A stretch of 64,000 bases of DNA from Dickeya poaceiphila (GTDB lineage Bacteria > Pseudomonadota > Gammaproteobacteria > Enterobacterales > Enterobacteriaceae), in assembly GCF_007858975.2 (NCBI RefSeq), contig NZ_CP042220.2, positions 186,001 through 250,000 on the forward strand, written 5' to 3'. Positions 63,009-64,000 of this stretch are shown here, one piece after another (positions within the stretch are counted from its first letter, which is position 1; each line of letters begins with the position of its first letter). A program made the translations under genes and the position numbers. The notes under the pieces are model-generated. The model saw nothing but the letters and a program-made list of their open reading frames with translations, did not search any database and was not told the origin of the DNA.

Positions 63009-63964
63009 AAGATTATACTGTCCCGCTCAGGCTAGTCTCTATTCTAGCTGATGGCGAATTCTACTCAGGGGAATATCTCGGTGAGTTAATGGGAATGAGC
63101 CGTGCTGCCATTAATAAACATATCCAAACCATTAAAGAATGGGGTCTGGATGTCTTTACGGTAACCGGGAAGGGGTATGCGCTTTCAGCTCCAATTGAAT
63201 TGCTCAATGCGGATGAAATTCGTTCCAAAATACTAGGCGGTAATATAGCTGTCTTACCCGTTATTGATTCTACCAACCAATATCTGCTGGACCGTCTCGA
63301 TTCGATATATTCGGGAGATGCCTGTATTGCTGAATATCAACAGGCTGGTCGGGGACGGCGTGGGCGACAATGGTTTTCTCCCTTTGGCAGTAATCTTTAT
63401 TTATCGCTGTATTGGCGTCTTGAGCAAGGGCCTGCTGCCGCTGTTGGTGTTAGTCTGGTTATTGGCATCATTATGGCGGAAGTCTTGCATCAGCTGGGGG
63501 CTGAAGGGGTACGAGTGAAATGGCCAAACGACCTGTATCTGCATGACAGGAAGCTGGCTGGCATTCTTGTTGAATTGAATGGCCGCACGGGAGATGCTGC
63601 GCATTTGGTTATCGGTGCTGGTATTAATTTGCGTATGAATTCATCAGGTTCTAGTGTGATCAATCAAGGATGGATTAATTTGCAGGAGGCTGGTATTGAT
63701 ATTAATCGCAATATGCTTGCTGTAAAAATTATTACTGAGTTGCGTACTGCTTTGGTCGTTTATGAACAGCAAGGTCTGTCACCTTTTATTTCTCGCTGGA
63801 AAAGTCTGGATAATTTTTATAACCGTACAGTAAAGTTGATTGTCGGTAATCGGGAAATAATTGGTATTGATAAAGGTATTGATAGCCAGGGAGCATTGTT
63901 GCTTGAGCAGGATGGTGAAATTCAGTCTTATATTGGTGGCGAGATTTCTTTGCGTGGATGTTAG
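63005..63964 (+). CDS. birA: Biotin-protein ligase and biotin-operon repressor BirA
   Basis: 319 residues. The N-terminal winged helix-turn-helix ([20 protein letters not shown]) binds bioO. The central ligase domain has the biotinyl-AMP loop [17 protein letters not shown] and [20 protein letters not shown] small C-terminal SH3-like domain follows. Starts at the ATGA overlapping the murB stop, so translation is coupled. Confidence 0.97.
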   Translation: MKDYTVPLRLVSILADGEFYSGEYLGELMGMSRAAINKHIQTIKEWGLDVFTVTGKGYALSAPIELLNADEIRSKILGGNIAVLPVIDSTNQYLLDRLDSIYSGDACIAEYQQAGRGRRGRQWFSPFGSNLYLSLYWRLEQGPAAAVGVSLVIGIIMAEVLHQLGAEGVRVKWPNDLYLHDRKLAGILVELNGRTGDAAHLVIGAGINLRMNSSGSSVINQGWINLQEAGIDINRNMLAVKIITELRTALVVYEQQGLSPFISRWKSLDNFYNRTVKLIVGNREIIGIDKGIDSQGALLLEQDGEIQSYIGGEISLRGC

Positions 63965-63972
63965 ATAGTATA

Positions 63973-63997
63973 GGGGATTATTATCCCCTCTGTTTTA
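63973..63997 (+). terminator. birA terminator
   Basis: AGGGGAT-TATT-ATCCCCT followed by CTGTTTT. Confidence 0.8.
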
Positions 63998-64000
63998 CTT

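Overview
The window looks like a chromosomal segment of a soft-rot enterobacterium, most like Dickeya (Pectobacteriaceae). This is inferred from near-E. coli-grade protein sequences in the cpx-fieF-pfkA-tpiA-glp-hslVU-priA-met-btuB-rrn-murB-birA gene order, combined with aguBA and phoA placed between pfkA and tpiA. The species cannot be fixed by eye.

Layout. 1-4252: tail of an AEC-type transporter, a small Gln-rich secreted protein, trmL, and an uncharacterised exported pair (a DUF3142 protein and a 734-aa protein). 4556-7503: the Cpx envelope-stress module (cpxA, cpxR, cpxP), a CpxR box, and the CpxQ small RNA in the cpxP 3' UTR. 7568-18055: an accessory block replacing the usual direct cpxP-fieF junction. 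It holds a small AT-rich secreted protein, then five consecutive P2 gpH-like tail-fibre genes, three of them followed by a tail-fibre-assembly gene, and a NUDIX gene running in from the other side. 18373-37605: fieF, pfkA, agmatine catabolism (aguB, aguA), phoA, tpiA, yiiQ, yiiR, fpr, the glpF-glpK-glpX operon, zapB, rraA, menA, hslV-hslU, ftsN, cytR. 37914-46070: priA, rpmE, and the methionine genes metJ, metBL and metF with tandem Met boxes. 46201-52146: a peroxiredoxin-glutaredoxin fusion divergent from oxyR, sthA, fabR-yijD, trmA, and a cobalamin riboswitch. 52234-63964: btuB-murI, a complete rRNA operon (16S, tRNA-Glu, 23S, 5S), an IS256-family insertion with an 8-bp target duplication, then murB-birA.

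The most unusual region is the tail-fibre array (about 8235-17604). No capsid, sheath, tube, baseplate, lysis, integrase or repressor gene accompanies it. The five fibres share an N-terminal (baseplate-attachment) domain and diverge towards the C-terminus. Each is preceded by the same bipartite leader: a TGT-N12-ACA dyad (one base off in the first copy), then a CATAAT -10 box at a fixed distance, which puts the dyad centre near -55. That is the layout of P2/P4 late promoters activated by Ogr/Delta zinc-finger proteins. The array therefore looks like a set of satellite receptor-binding cassettes that a P2-type prophage or tailocin elsewhere in the genome could switch on in trans.

Other notable features: an extra stem of about 97 nt in helix 45 of the 23S rRNA (probable intervening sequence); a heat-shock promoter for hslVU overlapping the end of ftsN, with a terminator-like hairpin in the hslV leader; an intercistronic terminator between glpK and glpX; and an apparently recent IS insertion just behind the rrn terminator.
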